Positions 1 to 7,566 are shown, counted from the first letter of the stretch. The stretch: 34,050 nucleotides of DNA from Methanoregulaceae archaeon (GCA_018432765.1 JAHDSI010000080.1:1-34050); one strand, 5' to 3'. The notes: generated by a model not told the origin, from the letters alone. Translations and numbers: made by a program.

Positions 1-72
1 CGCAGGCTCATGCCCGTGGTCGTGGAGGGGATGCTCCTTGACCGGGTCCCTCATGAAGTGACATGGGAGTGA
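1..72 (+). CDS. C-terminal end of an unidentified protein (partial)
   Basis: The first 72 bases are an open frame that enters from outside the window and stops at TGA 70-72. It gives the last 23 residues of a protein ending in VPHEVTWE. Third codon positions are GC-rich, as in the neighbouring genes, which supports coding. The fragment is too short to assign to a family, and the other two forward frames also close early, so the reading is tentative. Confidence 0.4.
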   Translation, partial: RRLMPVVVEGMLLDRVPHEVTWE

Positions 73-216
73 GACGATCCGGATATTCCCGAAAAACAAC
101 TCTCTTTTCCGGACACTGGATACGAACGGGTGAAAATAACACCTGAATGTCGCGATTGCGCACCCACTCTCTTTTGAGGAAAACACCAGGTCCGTACGTG
201 GTAATAAAAGCGCGTA

Positions 217-288
217 TGGACCCAGCGGGAATCGAACCCGCGTCCTTGGGTCCGAAGCCCAAGAGGATATCCGCTACCCTATGGATCC
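217..288 (-). tRNA. tRNA-Arg (anticodon UCG)
   Basis: Read on the minus strand, the 72 bases fold as a tRNA. The 7-bp acceptor stem pairs GGATCCA with TGGGTCC, followed by discriminator A. A T arm GCGGG-TTCGATT-CCCGC is present, and the anticodon stem TTGGG/CCCAA closes the loop CTTCGGA, so the anticodon is TCG (arginine, CGA codons). The D arm fits GGGT/ATCC. The CCA end is not encoded, which is common in archaea, and there is no intron. A TATA-like element lies about 25 bases upstream on the minus strand (309-320). Confidence 0.93.
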
Positions 289-308
289 TTCCCGACATTT
301 GGAATCAT

Positions 309-320
309 AAGATATTAAGC
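309..320. promoter_or_regulatory. shared divergent TATA element for tRNA-Arg and dut
   Basis: The AT-rich element aagatattaagc sits about 25 bases from the tRNA 5' end (288, minus strand) and about 26 bases from the dut ATG at 345 (plus strand). Its near symmetry would let it serve both directions. No ribosome binding site lies just before the dut ATG, so dut would be leaderless if this element is used. Confidence 0.45.
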
Positions 321-344
321 ATTTTCGAAGGTACTTATCTTACC

Positions 345-782
345 ATGATACTATCGTCCAGGGAGATACTCTGTCGACTGGGTGAAGACAGCCTCGAGGG
401 AGACCTGGTGATCAGACCGTACGCACAGGAATGCCAGCAGCCCGCCTCGTACGATCTCCGGATCGCCGAAGACATCATACTCCCTCCCGCGCTATGCACA
501 CTGGTCCACAGCCTGGAATGGGTCGAACTGCCTGCGAACCTTGCAGCCACGCTCAGGTGCCGCTCGTCGTTCGGGCGGAGAGGGGTTCTCGTCACAGCAG
601 GGTACGTGGACCCGGGTTTCCGGGGCCAGCTCACCCTCGGTCTTATCAACATGGGCACGGATCATATTGCATTGCGAAAGAATGACCGCGTGGTCCAGGT
701 AATCTTTCACGAGGTCTGTGAAGGCGCCGGGATCTACGAGGGAAGGTACCAGGACAGCAGCGGTGCAGTGGAAGCGAGATGA
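345..782 (+). CDS. dut: dUTPase of the dCTP-deaminase family (archaeal dUTPase type)
   Basis: The protein has 145 residues. It should hydrolyse dUTP to dUMP and pyrophosphate, keeping uracil out of DNA and feeding dTMP synthesis. The family signature RSSFGRRG is at residues 73-80, followed by AGYVDPGFRG (85-94) and a C-terminal glycine/serine-rich arm (YEGRYQDSSG). The Asp of VDPGF (D89) matches the dUTPase catalytic Asp. The Glu that dCTP deaminases carry ten residues later is Gly (G99), so deaminase activity is not expected. The frame is open further upstream, through the tRNA, but the ATG at 345 gives the family N-terminus (MILSSREI). The end overlaps the next gene by ATGA, suggesting co-transcription. 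Confidence 0.85.
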   Translation: MILSSREILCRLGEDSLEGDLVIRPYAQECQQPASYDLRIAEDIILPPALCTLVHSLEWVELPANLAATLRCRSSFGRRGVLVTAGYVDPGFRGQLTLGLINMGTDHIALRKNDRVVQVIFHEVCEGAGIYEGRYQDSSGAVEAR

Positions 783-1735
783 ACATGATCCGGACGGAAA
801 GAAAGTACATCGAGATACTCCGCATATTGAATGAGCACCAGGAACCGATGGGTGCGAAGAGACTGTCGGAACTGATGGCAGAACGGGGTTTTGTGCTCAG
901 TGACCGGGCGGTGCAGTACTACCTGCAGTACCTGGACGAGATGGGTTTTACCGAAAAAGTGGGGAATATGGGCAGGGTGCTGACCGCAGAAGGCAGGGCC
1001 GAGACAGAGAGTGCCCTTGTTGGAGACAGGATCGGATTCATCATCTCAAAACTTGAACGACTGGCGTTCCGGAGTACGTTTGATCCACAGACAGACACCG
1101 GCGATGTCGCGTACAACCTCTCGATCGTTCCCGACGACGCGATCGATTGCGTCCTTGCAGGGTTTGATGAGGTGATCGAGGCCCAGTGCGGTTTCTTCTC
1201 TTCGTACCGGGTGATCGAGAACGATCCCAGGGTTCCTCCCGGCAATACCGGCATCATGACGATATGCAGTATCACGATGGACGGCGTCTTCCAGAGGCGC
1301 GGGATTCCGGTCAGGATGGCCTATGGCGGGCGCCTGGCTGTCGAACACGGCCAGCCGGTTACGTTCCTCGACCTTATCGGTTACCGGGGGACGACTATCG
1401 ATCCGCTGCAGCTCTTCATATCTGCAGGCCTGACGACACTCACATCGCTCGTCTCCACCGGTACCGGCACTGCGCTTGCAAATATCCGGGAGGTTCCGGC
1501 ATCCTCGGAGACGAAGGTGAGGGAGATCATTGCGGAGATGAAGAGATGCGGTTTCGTCTATCCTGTGACGATGGGAACGTCCGTATTCAACCTCAAATCC
1601 GATCCGTACAGGCTCTCGATAGTATCTTTCTCGGGAATGAACTTTGTGGCCAACATATTCGAGAAAGGGATCGATATCAGGACGGAGATTGGTGCGGGGA
1701 ACATCCCGTTTTCAAAGATAGTCTCCAAGAATTAG
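779..1735 (+). CDS. nrpR: NrpR-type transcriptional repressor (winged helix plus one DUF128 domain)
   Basis: The protein has 318 residues. The first 65 or so form a winged-helix DNA-binding domain (RKYIEILRILNEH...MGAKRLSELM...LSDRAVQYYLQYLDEMG). From about residue 85 to the end it matches the DUF128/NrpR effector domain, with glycine-rich PPGNTGIMTICSITMDG and FSGMNFVANIFEKG. NrpR represses nitrogen-fixation and ammonia-assimilation genes in methanogens and is released by 2-oxoglutarate. This copy has one effector domain, like NrpRI of Methanosarcina, rather than the two of Methanococcus. The ATG overlaps the dut stop. No nif or gln genes are visible here, so its targets lie elsewhere. Confidence 0.87.
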   Translation: MNMIRTERKYIEILRILNEHQEPMGAKRLSELMAERGFVLSDRAVQYYLQYLDEMGFTEKVGNMGRVLTAEGRAETESALVGDRIGFIISKLERLAFRSTFDPQTDTGDVAYNLSIVPDDAIDCVLAGFDEVIEAQCGFFSSYRVIENDPRVPPGNTGIMTICSITMDGVFQRRGIPVRMAYGGRLAVEHGQPVTFLDLIGYRGTTIDPLQLFISAGLTTLTSLVSTGTGTALANIREVPASSETKVREIIAEMKRCGFVYPVTMGTSVFNLKSDPYRLSIVSFSGMNFVANIFEKGIDIRTEIGAGNIPFSKIVSKN

Positions 1736-1746
1736 GGAGAAGAGGC

Positions 1747-1777
1747 AGGAATCCGGAATAATTTCAATCATATTCCT
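1747..1777. terminator. possible bidirectional terminator hairpin
   Basis: The inverted repeat AGGAAT (1747-1752) and ATTCCT (1772-1777) lies in the 72-base gap between the convergent nrpR and tubulin-like genes. The loop is long (19 bases) and AT-rich. The hairpin alone is weak; the convergent position is the main support. Confidence 0.3.
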
Positions 1778-1807
1778 GCAATATTCCCTTCAAATGCCCC
1801 GAATCCC

Positions 1808-3040
1808 TCATGACTCCGGCAGGATCTTCGTATCTTCACCAGGGATCTCTTTGCCTGATTCATGAACCTCCTGTGACTGTTCAAAATATGCTTTCAGTTC
1901 ATCAAGCCGTGGGATCTCTTCAACCCCGGCGAGAATGATTATTATTGCCAGGTAGCCGGAGGAATGGACAGGATAGTCTCCTGAACGGACCTCAAGGCCC
2001 CTGATACTTTTATCGATCCATCTCCTGACGGTCATGAAGCCTTTCATGCTCATCTCGTGGGACGGCCCTGCGATGAGAATAAGCGCCTTTGCCGCAGTCC
2101 CGAGATCGCACGGAGTGGAATTTTCTTCATATATTGCCCTTTTTGCGATATCAACAACCCGTGAAGCTTTTTTATGGTCCTCCTCCACGGAAGGGGTGCC
2201 GGGCGCCAGCCGGTTGATGAGATCGAACTGGCTCTTTTCGATGGGAGTCATCGCATACCCGATCGTGATGAATCCCATCCCCCTGATGGTGTTTAAAACC
2301 TCACCGGCATCAAGCACCACTTCAGCGATCTCCATAGACCCCCTCTCGTTGAACTCGCCTGCTCTCAGTATGAGGCCTATTCTTCGGGCAATCAGGTCAT
2401 TGATAATATTATAGGCCTTTTTCCGCCTGTCCACGGGCTCCGGTTGCTTCCTGGATAAGAGTTGCTTGTAATCGGATGTGAGAATGTGCAGATAATCAGG
2501 GGCCTCCTCCGGGGCATCGAGCTGTTCCTGGATCCTGTGAAGCCATGTCTCGTTATCAAACAGGATTATTCCTTCAAGGAGTGGCTTGTGTGCAACAACC
2601 TGCTCATATGCCTTTGCCGCCCGGGGAGCGCCGTCACGTGCACATGGAAGGATGTAGAGGCCAAACACGGGTTCGACCATCGATCTCTTTATCGCCGGCA
2701 CCAGCTCGGGGACGATATCCGGTATATCTCCACCCAGTGCCGAGCAGATAATGATGGCATCGATGTCACCTGAATCGAGGCTTTCGAGTTTTGCAACGAT
2801 CTCTTCAACCGGTGGGTGCGAGGGGGATTCATCCTGGTTTCCGGGATAGAGGGGCATATAATAGATCCTCTGTTCGTTTGGCACGTTTGCCAGACCGTTT
2901 AAGGTGTCTGCATCACCATCCACTGCGATTCCTGATAAGCAGTTGATGGAGCCGAACCGCCGGTCGTGGGCATACAGCGTGTCAAGCAACCTGCAGCCCC
3001 CTCCGCCAAGCCCGACAATCAATACCCGCATACTCGTCAC
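1808..3040 (-). CDS. divergent tubulin/FtsZ-superfamily protein
   Basis: The protein has 410 residues. The N-terminus MRVLIVGLGGGGCRLLDTL resembles the tubulin/FtsZ nucleotide-binding start. A later stretch (GTAAKALILIAGPSHEM, about residue 315 on) resembles the second-domain strand of FtsZ and CetZ. The classic GTP loop GGGTGTG is absent; the corresponding region reads SALGGDIPDIV. Nucleotide binding is plausible, but canonical GTPase polymerisation is doubtful. The GTG at 3038-3040 is preceded by AGGAG at good spacing; the ATG three codons later is the alternative start. The gene stands alone and converges with nrpR. Its role is unknown; it may be cytoskeletal or concerned with cell shape. 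Confidence 0.65.
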   Translation of the reverse strand: MTSMRVLIVGLGGGGCRLLDTLYAHDRRFGSINCLSGIAVDGDADTLNGLANVPNEQRIYYMPLYPGNQDESPSHPPVEEIVAKLESLDSGDIDAIIICSALGGDIPDIVPELVPAIKRSMVEPVFGLYILPCARDGAPRAAKAYEQVVAHKPLLEGIILFDNETWLHRIQEQLDAPEEAPDYLHILTSDYKQLLSRKQPEPVDRRKKAYNIINDLIARRIGLILRAGEFNERGSMEIAEVVLDAGEVLNTIRGMGFITIGYAMTPIEKSQFDLINRLAPGTPSVEEDHKKASRVVDIAKRAIYEENSTPCDLGTAAKALILIAGPSHEMSMKGFMTVRRWIDKSIRGLEVRSGDYPVHSSGYLAIIIILAGVEEIPRLDELKAYFEQSQEVHESGKEIPGEDTKILPES

Positions 3041-3100
3041 ATCACTCCTGTCATTTCAGTCCGCATTGCTGGAAACACACCCTTTGCCGGAAATATTGGA

Positions 3101-3125
3101 ATAGTATATATCCCGGATATCCGGG
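3101..3125 (-). promoter_or_regulatory. promoter and palindromic operator candidate of the tubulin-like gene
   Basis: On the minus strand a TATA-like element (tatatactat, 3101-3110) lies about 60 bases before the start codon. Directly upstream of it is a perfect 14-bp palindrome, CCCGGATATCCGGG (3112-3125), placed where it would overlap the BRE. That is a usual position for an archaeal activator or repressor site. Confidence 0.4.
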
Positions 3126-3451
3126 GATTTCTGGAATCCGGTAATCGGACCGCATTGTATTGATTCAGATATTGTACTCCATGGATATAAAGAAGTGATG
3201 GAATATAGTGTTTCTCATGATTTTCCCTGGTTTGAAGAGGTTATTTCCCGACCCGTTTCCGGGAAGTGGCCGCACCTGACACTGACCAGCAACTTCTGCA
3301 GATGTCCAATGGCGAACAATCCAAACCTCTCATGCGGAAATCTCATTGCGTTCTCGCTGAAATCATGCGTCGCTTTCAGAGAAAAACGAATAATTGCAGT
3401 ATTTTCTCATGAATCACGATAATTTTCATGAAAAATCCAGTAAAAAATCAT
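3126..3451. other. intergenic stretch upstream of mer without a convincing gene
   Basis: No reliable coding region is seen. A 75-codon frame at 3198-3422 has no family resemblance and only a weak start context. The stretch is AT-rich and holds recurring TCTCATGA-type motifs (around 3214 and 3408) and a near-palindromic TTTTCATGAAAA at 3423-3434. These could be regulatory for mer. Confidence 0.4.
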
Positions 3452-3491
3452 AAATTATTTAATTGTCTGTTCAATATTAGACACTGAGGTG
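3452..3491 (+). promoter_or_regulatory. mer promoter and ribosome binding site
   Basis: A TATA-like aaattattta (3452-3461) would place the transcript start near 3482. The short leader contains GAGGTG (3486-3491), about nine bases before the TTG start at 3500. Confidence 0.6.
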
Positions 3492-3499
3492 AATGTACC

Positions 3500-4489
3500 T
3501 TGACAACCTATGGAATAGAATTTGTACCAGGAAACGTTAATGTCAAGCAGGTAGTTAATTACTGCAAGCTTGCAGAATCCAAGGATATCGATTATGCCTG
3601 GATCACCAACCACTACAACAACAGGCACTGCTACCCGACTCTTGCAATGATTGCCGCGAACACCACCAGTCTCAAGATGGGTCCGGGAATCATGAACACC
3701 TTCACTGACACCCCCGCGGCAATTGCGTCCTTCATGGCTACCTTAAATGAGATCTCGGACGGCCGTGCGGTTCTGGGTATTGGTCCCGGCGACCTTTCAA
3801 CCCTGCCCAAGCTCGCAATCCAGGGCGAAAAGCCTGTTGCACGCCTGAAAGAGGGTGTCTCTGTTATCCGCGAGCTCCTTACCGGCGCTGAAGTCAAGAA
3901 GTCCGGAAGGACCTTCTTCGACTATGACGGTGCAAAGCTGACTGGTGTCACGCTGCCGGGCAAGAATGGTATCCCTGTATACATCGGTGCCCAGGGACCG
4001 AAGATGCTCGAGCTCGCCGGCATGGATGGCGACGGGTCACTGATCAACGCATCCAACCCCAAGGACTTCCAGGCGGCAATCCCGATCATCAAGCAGGCCA
4101 TGGAGAAAGCCGGAAGGAAGAAGCACGACGTCGGTGCGTACACAGCAATGTCGATCGACTCGGACGAGAAGAAGGCACGCAATGCGGCAAAGATTGTTGC
4201 AGCATTCATCGCAGCCGGCTCACCGCCACCGCTGCTGCAGCGTCACGGGCTTGACATGGGCAACGTGGCAAAGATCAAAGAGGCGCTTTCCCGGTTTGAC
4301 TTCAAGACCGTCGGCGGTCTCGTTGGCGATGCAGAAATCGATGCATTCACCATTGCCGGAACTCCCGACACGGTGAAGCAGAAGTGTGATGACCTGGCAA
4401 AGGCCGGTGTCACCCAGATCATCTTCGGATCCCCGCTTGGTCCGGACATGACCAACTCGATCCGCCTGCTCGGCAAGTATATCGTATAA
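3500..4489 (+). CDS. mer: F420-dependent methylenetetrahydromethanopterin reductase
   Basis: The protein has 329 residues, full length for the family. It reduces methylene-H4MPT to methyl-H4MPT with reduced F420 in the cytoplasm, the step before methyl transfer by Mtr. The N-terminus TYGIEFVPGN, the conserved ITNHYNNR stretch near residue 36 and the GIGPGD segment (about residue 95) are typical of Mer in the bacterial luciferase-like TIM-barrel superfamily. TTG is the start because it restores the conserved N-terminus and is preceded by GAGGTG; the nearby ATG at 3493 is in another frame. The gene appears monocistronic, with its own TATA element and a following T-rich tract. Confidence 0.96.
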   Translation: MTTYGIEFVPGNVNVKQVVNYCKLAESKDIDYAWITNHYNNRHCYPTLAMIAANTTSLKMGPGIMNTFTDTPAAIASFMATLNEISDGRAVLGIGPGDLSTLPKLAIQGEKPVARLKEGVSVIRELLTGAEVKKSGRTFFDYDGAKLTGVTLPGKNGIPVYIGAQGPKMLELAGMDGDGSLINASNPKDFQAAIPIIKQAMEKAGRKKHDVGAYTAMSIDSDEKKARNAAKIVAAFIAAGSPPPLLQRHGLDMGNVAKIKEALSRFDFKTVGGLVGDAEIDAFTIAGTPDTVKQKCDDLAKAGVTQIIFGSPLGPDMTNSIRLLGKYIV

Positions 4490-4511
4490 GTGCAGTTGAG
4501 CACCACGGATC

Positions 4512-4523
4512 TCTTCTTTTTTC
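4512..4523 (+). terminator. T-rich terminator tract after mer
   Basis: A pyrimidine-rich run with six consecutive T (4517-4522) begins 23 bases after the mer stop. Archaeal termination commonly uses such T tracts without a hairpin. Confidence 0.5.
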
Positions 4524-4528
4524 CCATC

Positions 4529-4540
4529 ATTTTAATAGAT
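4529..4540 (+). promoter_or_regulatory. promoter of the GalT-like gene
   Basis: A TATA-like attttaatag element ends about 32 bases before the ATG at 4572. The predicted transcript start leaves a leader of about ten bases, and no clear ribosome binding site is seen. Confidence 0.4.
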
Positions 4541-4571
4541 ACGATTCTGAAATAGACTTGATCGAACCAGC

Positions 4572-5495
4572 ATGTTTACCGTGACAGAGGTCGCTTGCGG
4601 CAAAAAGACCCTGCAGGTGAGGGAAGAGCATCTCACCGGGCTCCGTTGCAAGATATCCCCCGAGCGTATCAACCGTCGGATCAACACCGAATATTTGCCC
4701 GGGGCTTCGGCTGACCCTGCATGCCCGTTCTGTGAAGACTCGGTCCATTCCAGTACACCGACCTTTACAGACGGCAGCAGGATTGTGGTTGGAGAGAGCG
4801 TCACATTTCCAAATCTCTTCCCGTATGCCGAATGGCATACCGTCACCGTCATCTCACCAAGACACCAGGTGGACCGGTTCACTCAAAAAGAGCTCATGGA
4901 TGCCTTCTCCGGCCAGGTACAGTCATTTTCGGGGATTTCCGGATACCCCAGCATCAACTGGAACTTCCTCCACTCTTCAGGGGCAAGCATTGCCCATCCC
5001 CACCTCCAGGGAATGGCGGACAGGAGGCCGCCGGTTCTCGCCGACAGATACATGCAGGGTTGTTTCCGGTACTACACGCGGCACGGCACCAGGTACTGGA
5101 ATGACCTGGTCTCTCTTGAACTGGGGGGAGAGCGGTACCTGTTCGGAGACGAGATCACCTGGCTTGCCCATTCGGTCCCCGTTGGTGAGAGGGAGATCAG
5201 GGCAATACTTCCTGTATCGACACCGGGAGACTTCGAACCATACCTCGATCTCTTTGTCAGGGGTCTCCTCGAGGTGATAGATTTTTACCGCCTACTCGGA
5301 ACCCACGCATTCAACGTCTCGATTTTTTTTGACAGGGATACGAATAACAGGACTTTTTCCGCATTTTGCTCAATAATTGCAAGGATTAACCCGAATGTCC
5401 GATGCATCAGTGATTCGGCGTTCATGGAACGGGTACACCTTGAGCCGGTGATCCTGACACTTCCCGAAGATCTGCGAACGATGTGGCAGAAATAA
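4572..5495 (+). CDS. GalT-like nucleotidyltransferase (HIT superfamily)
   Basis: The protein has 307 residues and resembles galactose-1-phosphate uridylyltransferase, which exchanges a nucleotide between a sugar phosphate and UDP-glucose through a uridylylated histidine. Visible features are a zinc-ligand pair CPFC at 51-54, the GalT-like NLFPY (81-85) and the active-site segment ending HPHLQ (142-146). The second histidine of HPH is the nucleophile in the family. The true substrate may be another hexose-1-phosphate or ADP-sugar. It stands between mer and mtd without an obvious pathway link and converges on mtd with 17 bases between the stops. Confidence 0.75.
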   Translation: MFTVTEVACGKKTLQVREEHLTGLRCKISPERINRRINTEYLPGASADPACPFCEDSVHSSTPTFTDGSRIVVGESVTFPNLFPYAEWHTVTVISPRHQVDRFTQKELMDAFSGQVQSFSGISGYPSINWNFLHSSGASIAHPHLQGMADRRPPVLADRYMQGCFRYYTRHGTRYWNDLVSLELGGERYLFGDEITWLAHSVPVGEREIRAILPVSTPGDFEPYLDLFVRGLLEVIDFYRLLGTHAFNVSIFFDRDTNNRTFSAFCSIIARINPNVRCISDSAFMERVHLEPVILTLPEDLRTMWQK

Positions 5496-5508
5496 AAAAA
5501 GATTTTTT
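5494..5508. terminator. bidirectional A/T-run terminator
   Basis: AAAAAAAGATTTTTT lies between the convergent stops of the GalT-like gene and mtd. It provides a T run to transcripts coming from either side. Confidence 0.55.
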
Positions 5509-5512
5509 GGGT

Positions 5513-6352
5513 TTACTCGGGCTTGCTGATGAGTTTTGTCTTGGAGACGAGAGTCCCGTCGTTCTTGTGGGGTTTCCTGATAACTGCATCGCAGCCCTTC
5601 TCAATCTCGCGGGCCTCGTCACAGAGTACAGTTGCGGCCCTCATCATCTCGTGAGCGCTTGCGACGATCGGGACGTAGTTCTCGAATCCCTTTGTCATGA
5701 AGCATCCCTTCACATTCACCATCGCGACAGCCGCGGCGATCTCGAATGCCGCACGCGCCTTTGCGTATGCATAGGGATTGGAGAATTCGCCTGCGACAGC
5801 CTTGTCAGACGTGACGACGAGTTTCGGAAGCACAAGGTCCGCACCCTTCTTTCCGGCTTTCACCTGGTCGATGACCTTGTCGAGTTCGAGCTGCATCTTG
5901 CGGAATGCGCCGGTGACAGAGAGGACCTTGACCAGGTTTCCGTTGTAGTCCGCCATCTCGATGGGATCGAGGAATTCGCGGCGGGCACCGATCATTGCGT
6001 CTGCTTTCTGGATGATGTAGCCGAATTTGCTCTCTTTGAGGTCGGCCCACTCTTTCTTGGTGGTGACATCGTCGGTAATTACAACGACAGGAATTCCTGC
6101 AGCTGCAAGGGCCTCACGTGCACCGGTGGGTCCGGGAAGGACTCCGTTCGGCGATACAACGATAGCGAAATCGGGTCCGTATGCAATCAGGTTCTTGACC
6201 ACCCTGTCGACATCCTCCGGCTGGAGCTTGGTGCCGCTGGTGGCCATAAATGTCTGCATGTCCTCACGGTCTGCACGTTCGTCGAGAAGCAGCTCGACCA
6301 TTACACCACTCGCAATGTTGCCCAGTTTGGCAACTCCAACTTTTACAACCAT
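5513..6352 (-). CDS. mtd: F420-dependent methylenetetrahydromethanopterin dehydrogenase
   Basis: The protein has 279 residues, the usual length. It converts methenyl-H4MPT to methylene-H4MPT with reduced F420, the step before Mer. The N-terminus [17 protein letters not shown], the segment [16 protein letters not shown] (about 68-83) and the C-terminal half with [13 protein letters not shown] are characteristic of Mtd. The ATG is preceded on the minus strand by AGAGGTG at good spacing. The gene is divergent from the Tfx-type regulator, with a 215-base AT-rich region between. Confidence 0.97.
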   Translation of the reverse strand: MVVKVGVAKLGNIASGVMVELLLDERADREDMQTFMATSGTKLQPEDVDRVVKNLIAYGPDFAIVVSPNGVLPGPTGAREALAAAGIPVVVITDDVTTKKEWADLKESKFGYIIQKADAMIGARREFLDPIEMADYNGNLVKVLSVTGAFRKMQLELDKVIDQVKAGKKGADLVLPKLVVTSDKAVAGEFSNPYAYAKARAAFEIAAAVAMVNVKGCFMTKGFENYVPIVASAHEMMRAATVLCDEAREIEKGCDAVIRKPHKNDGTLVSKTKLISKPE

Positions 6353-6358
6353 TTATAC

Positions 6359-6409
6359 ACCTCTTTTTTGTTATAACAGGTTACTATCTGCCGGTGCAAA
6401 TATAAACAT
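6359..6409 (-). promoter_or_regulatory. mtd promoter and ribosome binding site
   Basis: On the minus strand a TATA-like TGTTTATATTTG (about 6397-6408) predicts a transcript start near 6377. The leader of about 25 bases contains AGAGGTG just before the ATG. Confidence 0.55.
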
Positions 6410-6538
6410 TTTGAAATTTGATTTGAATTTAAAAATTTCGCCCAAAATGCGTTTGTTCTCTAAAAGAGAATGGGGAATCCAATTTTATCGGGTATTTGCC
6501 CGGCCGGTACCTGATGACGGGCATGTTAACGAAAAGTG

Positions 6539-6546
6539 TTTAAGTA
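6539..6546 (+). promoter_or_regulatory. promoter of the Tfx-type gene (leaderless)
   Basis: TATA-like TTTAAGTA is centred about 26 bases before the ATG at 6568, and no ribosome binding site is present. The mRNA is therefore probably leaderless. Confidence 0.5.
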
Positions 6547-6567
6547 TCAGTTGCCTAAAAAGTTAAT

Positions 6568-6972
6568 ATGAAGGATGGGCTGCTGACCGATCGTCAGAAA
6601 GAAGTTCTGAGATACCGGAAGCAGGGATTGACCCAGCAGCAGATCGCCGATATTATATCCACGTCAAAGGCCAATGTCTGTACCATTGAAAAATCAGCGA
6701 TGGAAAATATCAGAAGGGCAAGGGATACGCTGGAATTTCTCTACACTCTGGACGCAAAGCATCTCTGCACAATCCAGGCAGGCATGGATCTTCTCGATGT
6801 TGCGCCGTTCATCTACAGCGAGGCGGAAAAGATCGGAACCAAGGTGAAATATGACACCATCTCCCTGATCAACAAGATCCGGGAATCTTCGCCGGACAGG
6901 TTCAAGGCCCGCCACGTCAGGGATACCATTGAGGTGTACATCAACGACGAGGGCGATCTCTATTTTGGCTGA
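6568..6972 (+). CDS. tfx: Tfx-family DNA-binding protein
   Basis: The protein has 134 residues. The N-terminal helix-turn-helix (LTDRQKEVLRYRKQGLTQQQ followed by IADIISTSKANVCTIEKSA, residues 5-43) resembles sigma-70 region 4/LuxR-type helices and is typical of archaeal Tfx. Tfx of Methanothermobacter binds downstream of the fmdECB (molybdenum formylmethanofuran dehydrogenase) promoter. The remaining residues form the Tfx C-terminal domain. No fmd genes are in the window. The gene is divergent from mtd, so control of mtd or of itself is a reasonable guess but not shown. Confidence 0.85.
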   Translation: MKDGLLTDRQKEVLRYRKQGLTQQQIADIISTSKANVCTIEKSAMENIRRARDTLEFLYTLDAKHLCTIQAGMDLLDVAPFIYSEAEKIGTKVKYDTISLINKIRESSPDRFKARHVRDTIEVYINDEGDLYFG

Positions 6973-7029
6973 AGAGGGATCTCGTTTTATTATTGAAGTT
7001 TTTTCAGAAGAATTGCAGACGTCCTGGCA

Positions 7030-7042
7030 TAGATTTATATTC
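7030..7042 (+). promoter_or_regulatory. TATA element before a non-coding structured region
   Basis: The element tagatttatatt (about 7029-7041) is a good archaeal TATA box with an A-rich BRE side. Its predicted start near 7062 is not followed by a credible gene for more than 500 bases. Confidence 0.5.
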
Positions 7043-7061
7043 AATTTTACCCTATAATAAT

Positions 7062-7515
7062 GGAAGCCTCTATGGATTCTCCGGCAGGTGCATGTCTGTG
7101 ATTCCCCTTATGGGGGGATATCCCGAACTTCTCCTGCCCGTAACTGAGATTCATGAAAGGCGGACTCCTCTCAACTGGGAGGATGAGCCGAGAAGGAGTT
7201 GTGAAGATCACAACGGGCTGACATGGTAGATCTGAAGCGATTGCATGGGTGGACGTCCAAAAAAGACGAGCCCGATCCGTCCCATACGTGACGGACGCAT
7301 CAAGATCAGGATCTGTTCGTGAGACTGGTAGGCTGATACCAGACCCCCGGTTGATCTCCGGGTGGTCTCGATGGAGAGACGCCGCCATATCCTGCCTGAC
7401 GGGATGGTTGATGGCATGATTGCCAGGCCAGTATCCCGGGGTTGTTCAGCGAGAGATGGATACACTCAATCTCGGGTTCCCCGCAGACGATGGTTTCGGG
7501 GAGCAACTTCAATCG
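7062..7515 (+). ncRNA. candidate large structured RNA of unknown family
   Basis: No credible protein frame exists here, but inverted repeats are dense. Examples are GGCAGG/CCTGCC (7083-7088/7133-7138), TCCTC/GAGGA (7166-7183), GTTGTG/CACAAC (7198-7214), CCGTC/GACGG (7276-7293), CGGGAT/ATCCCG (7400-7405/7433-7438) enclosing GGCA/TGCC, and GTTGTTC/GAGCAAC (7441-7447/7501-7507) enclosing CGAGA/TCTCG and CCCG/CGGG. At 7321-7369, GAGA/TCTC closes two hairpins, CTGGT/ACCAG and CCCGG/CCGGG, forming a three-way junction. The SRP RNA helix 8 signature and the conserved RNase P RNA P4 sequences are not present. It may be an independent RNA or a very long L3 leader. Confidence 0.5.
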
Positions 7516-7524
7516 AATTGATCA

Positions 7525-7566
7525 AATTTTGGGTTTTCCCAAAAGAACCAGGATCTTTTGGTCCTG
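7525..7566 (+). promoter_or_regulatory. two hairpins in the L3 leader
   Basis: TTTTGGG-TTTT-CCCAAAA (about 7527-7544) and CAGGA/TCCTG (about 7549-7566) lie between the structured region and the L3 gene. They could be the 3' end or terminator of the upstream RNA, or an autoregulatory leader of the ribosomal operon. Confidence 0.35.

Noticed and set aside
147-344. N-terminal extension of the dUTPase through the tRNA gene
   Set aside because: It would translate the antisense of tRNA-Arg and lacks family residues; the ATG at 345 gives the normal N-terminus.
3195-3422. 75-codon frame upstream of mer
   Set aside because: No family resemblance and weak start context, in an AT-rich promoter region; noted only as unlikely.
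7062-7515. Identity as SRP RNA or RNase P RNA
   Set aside because: The conserved SRP helix 8 GGAAG...GGAGCAGC-type sequence and the RNase P P4 strands were not found on either strand.
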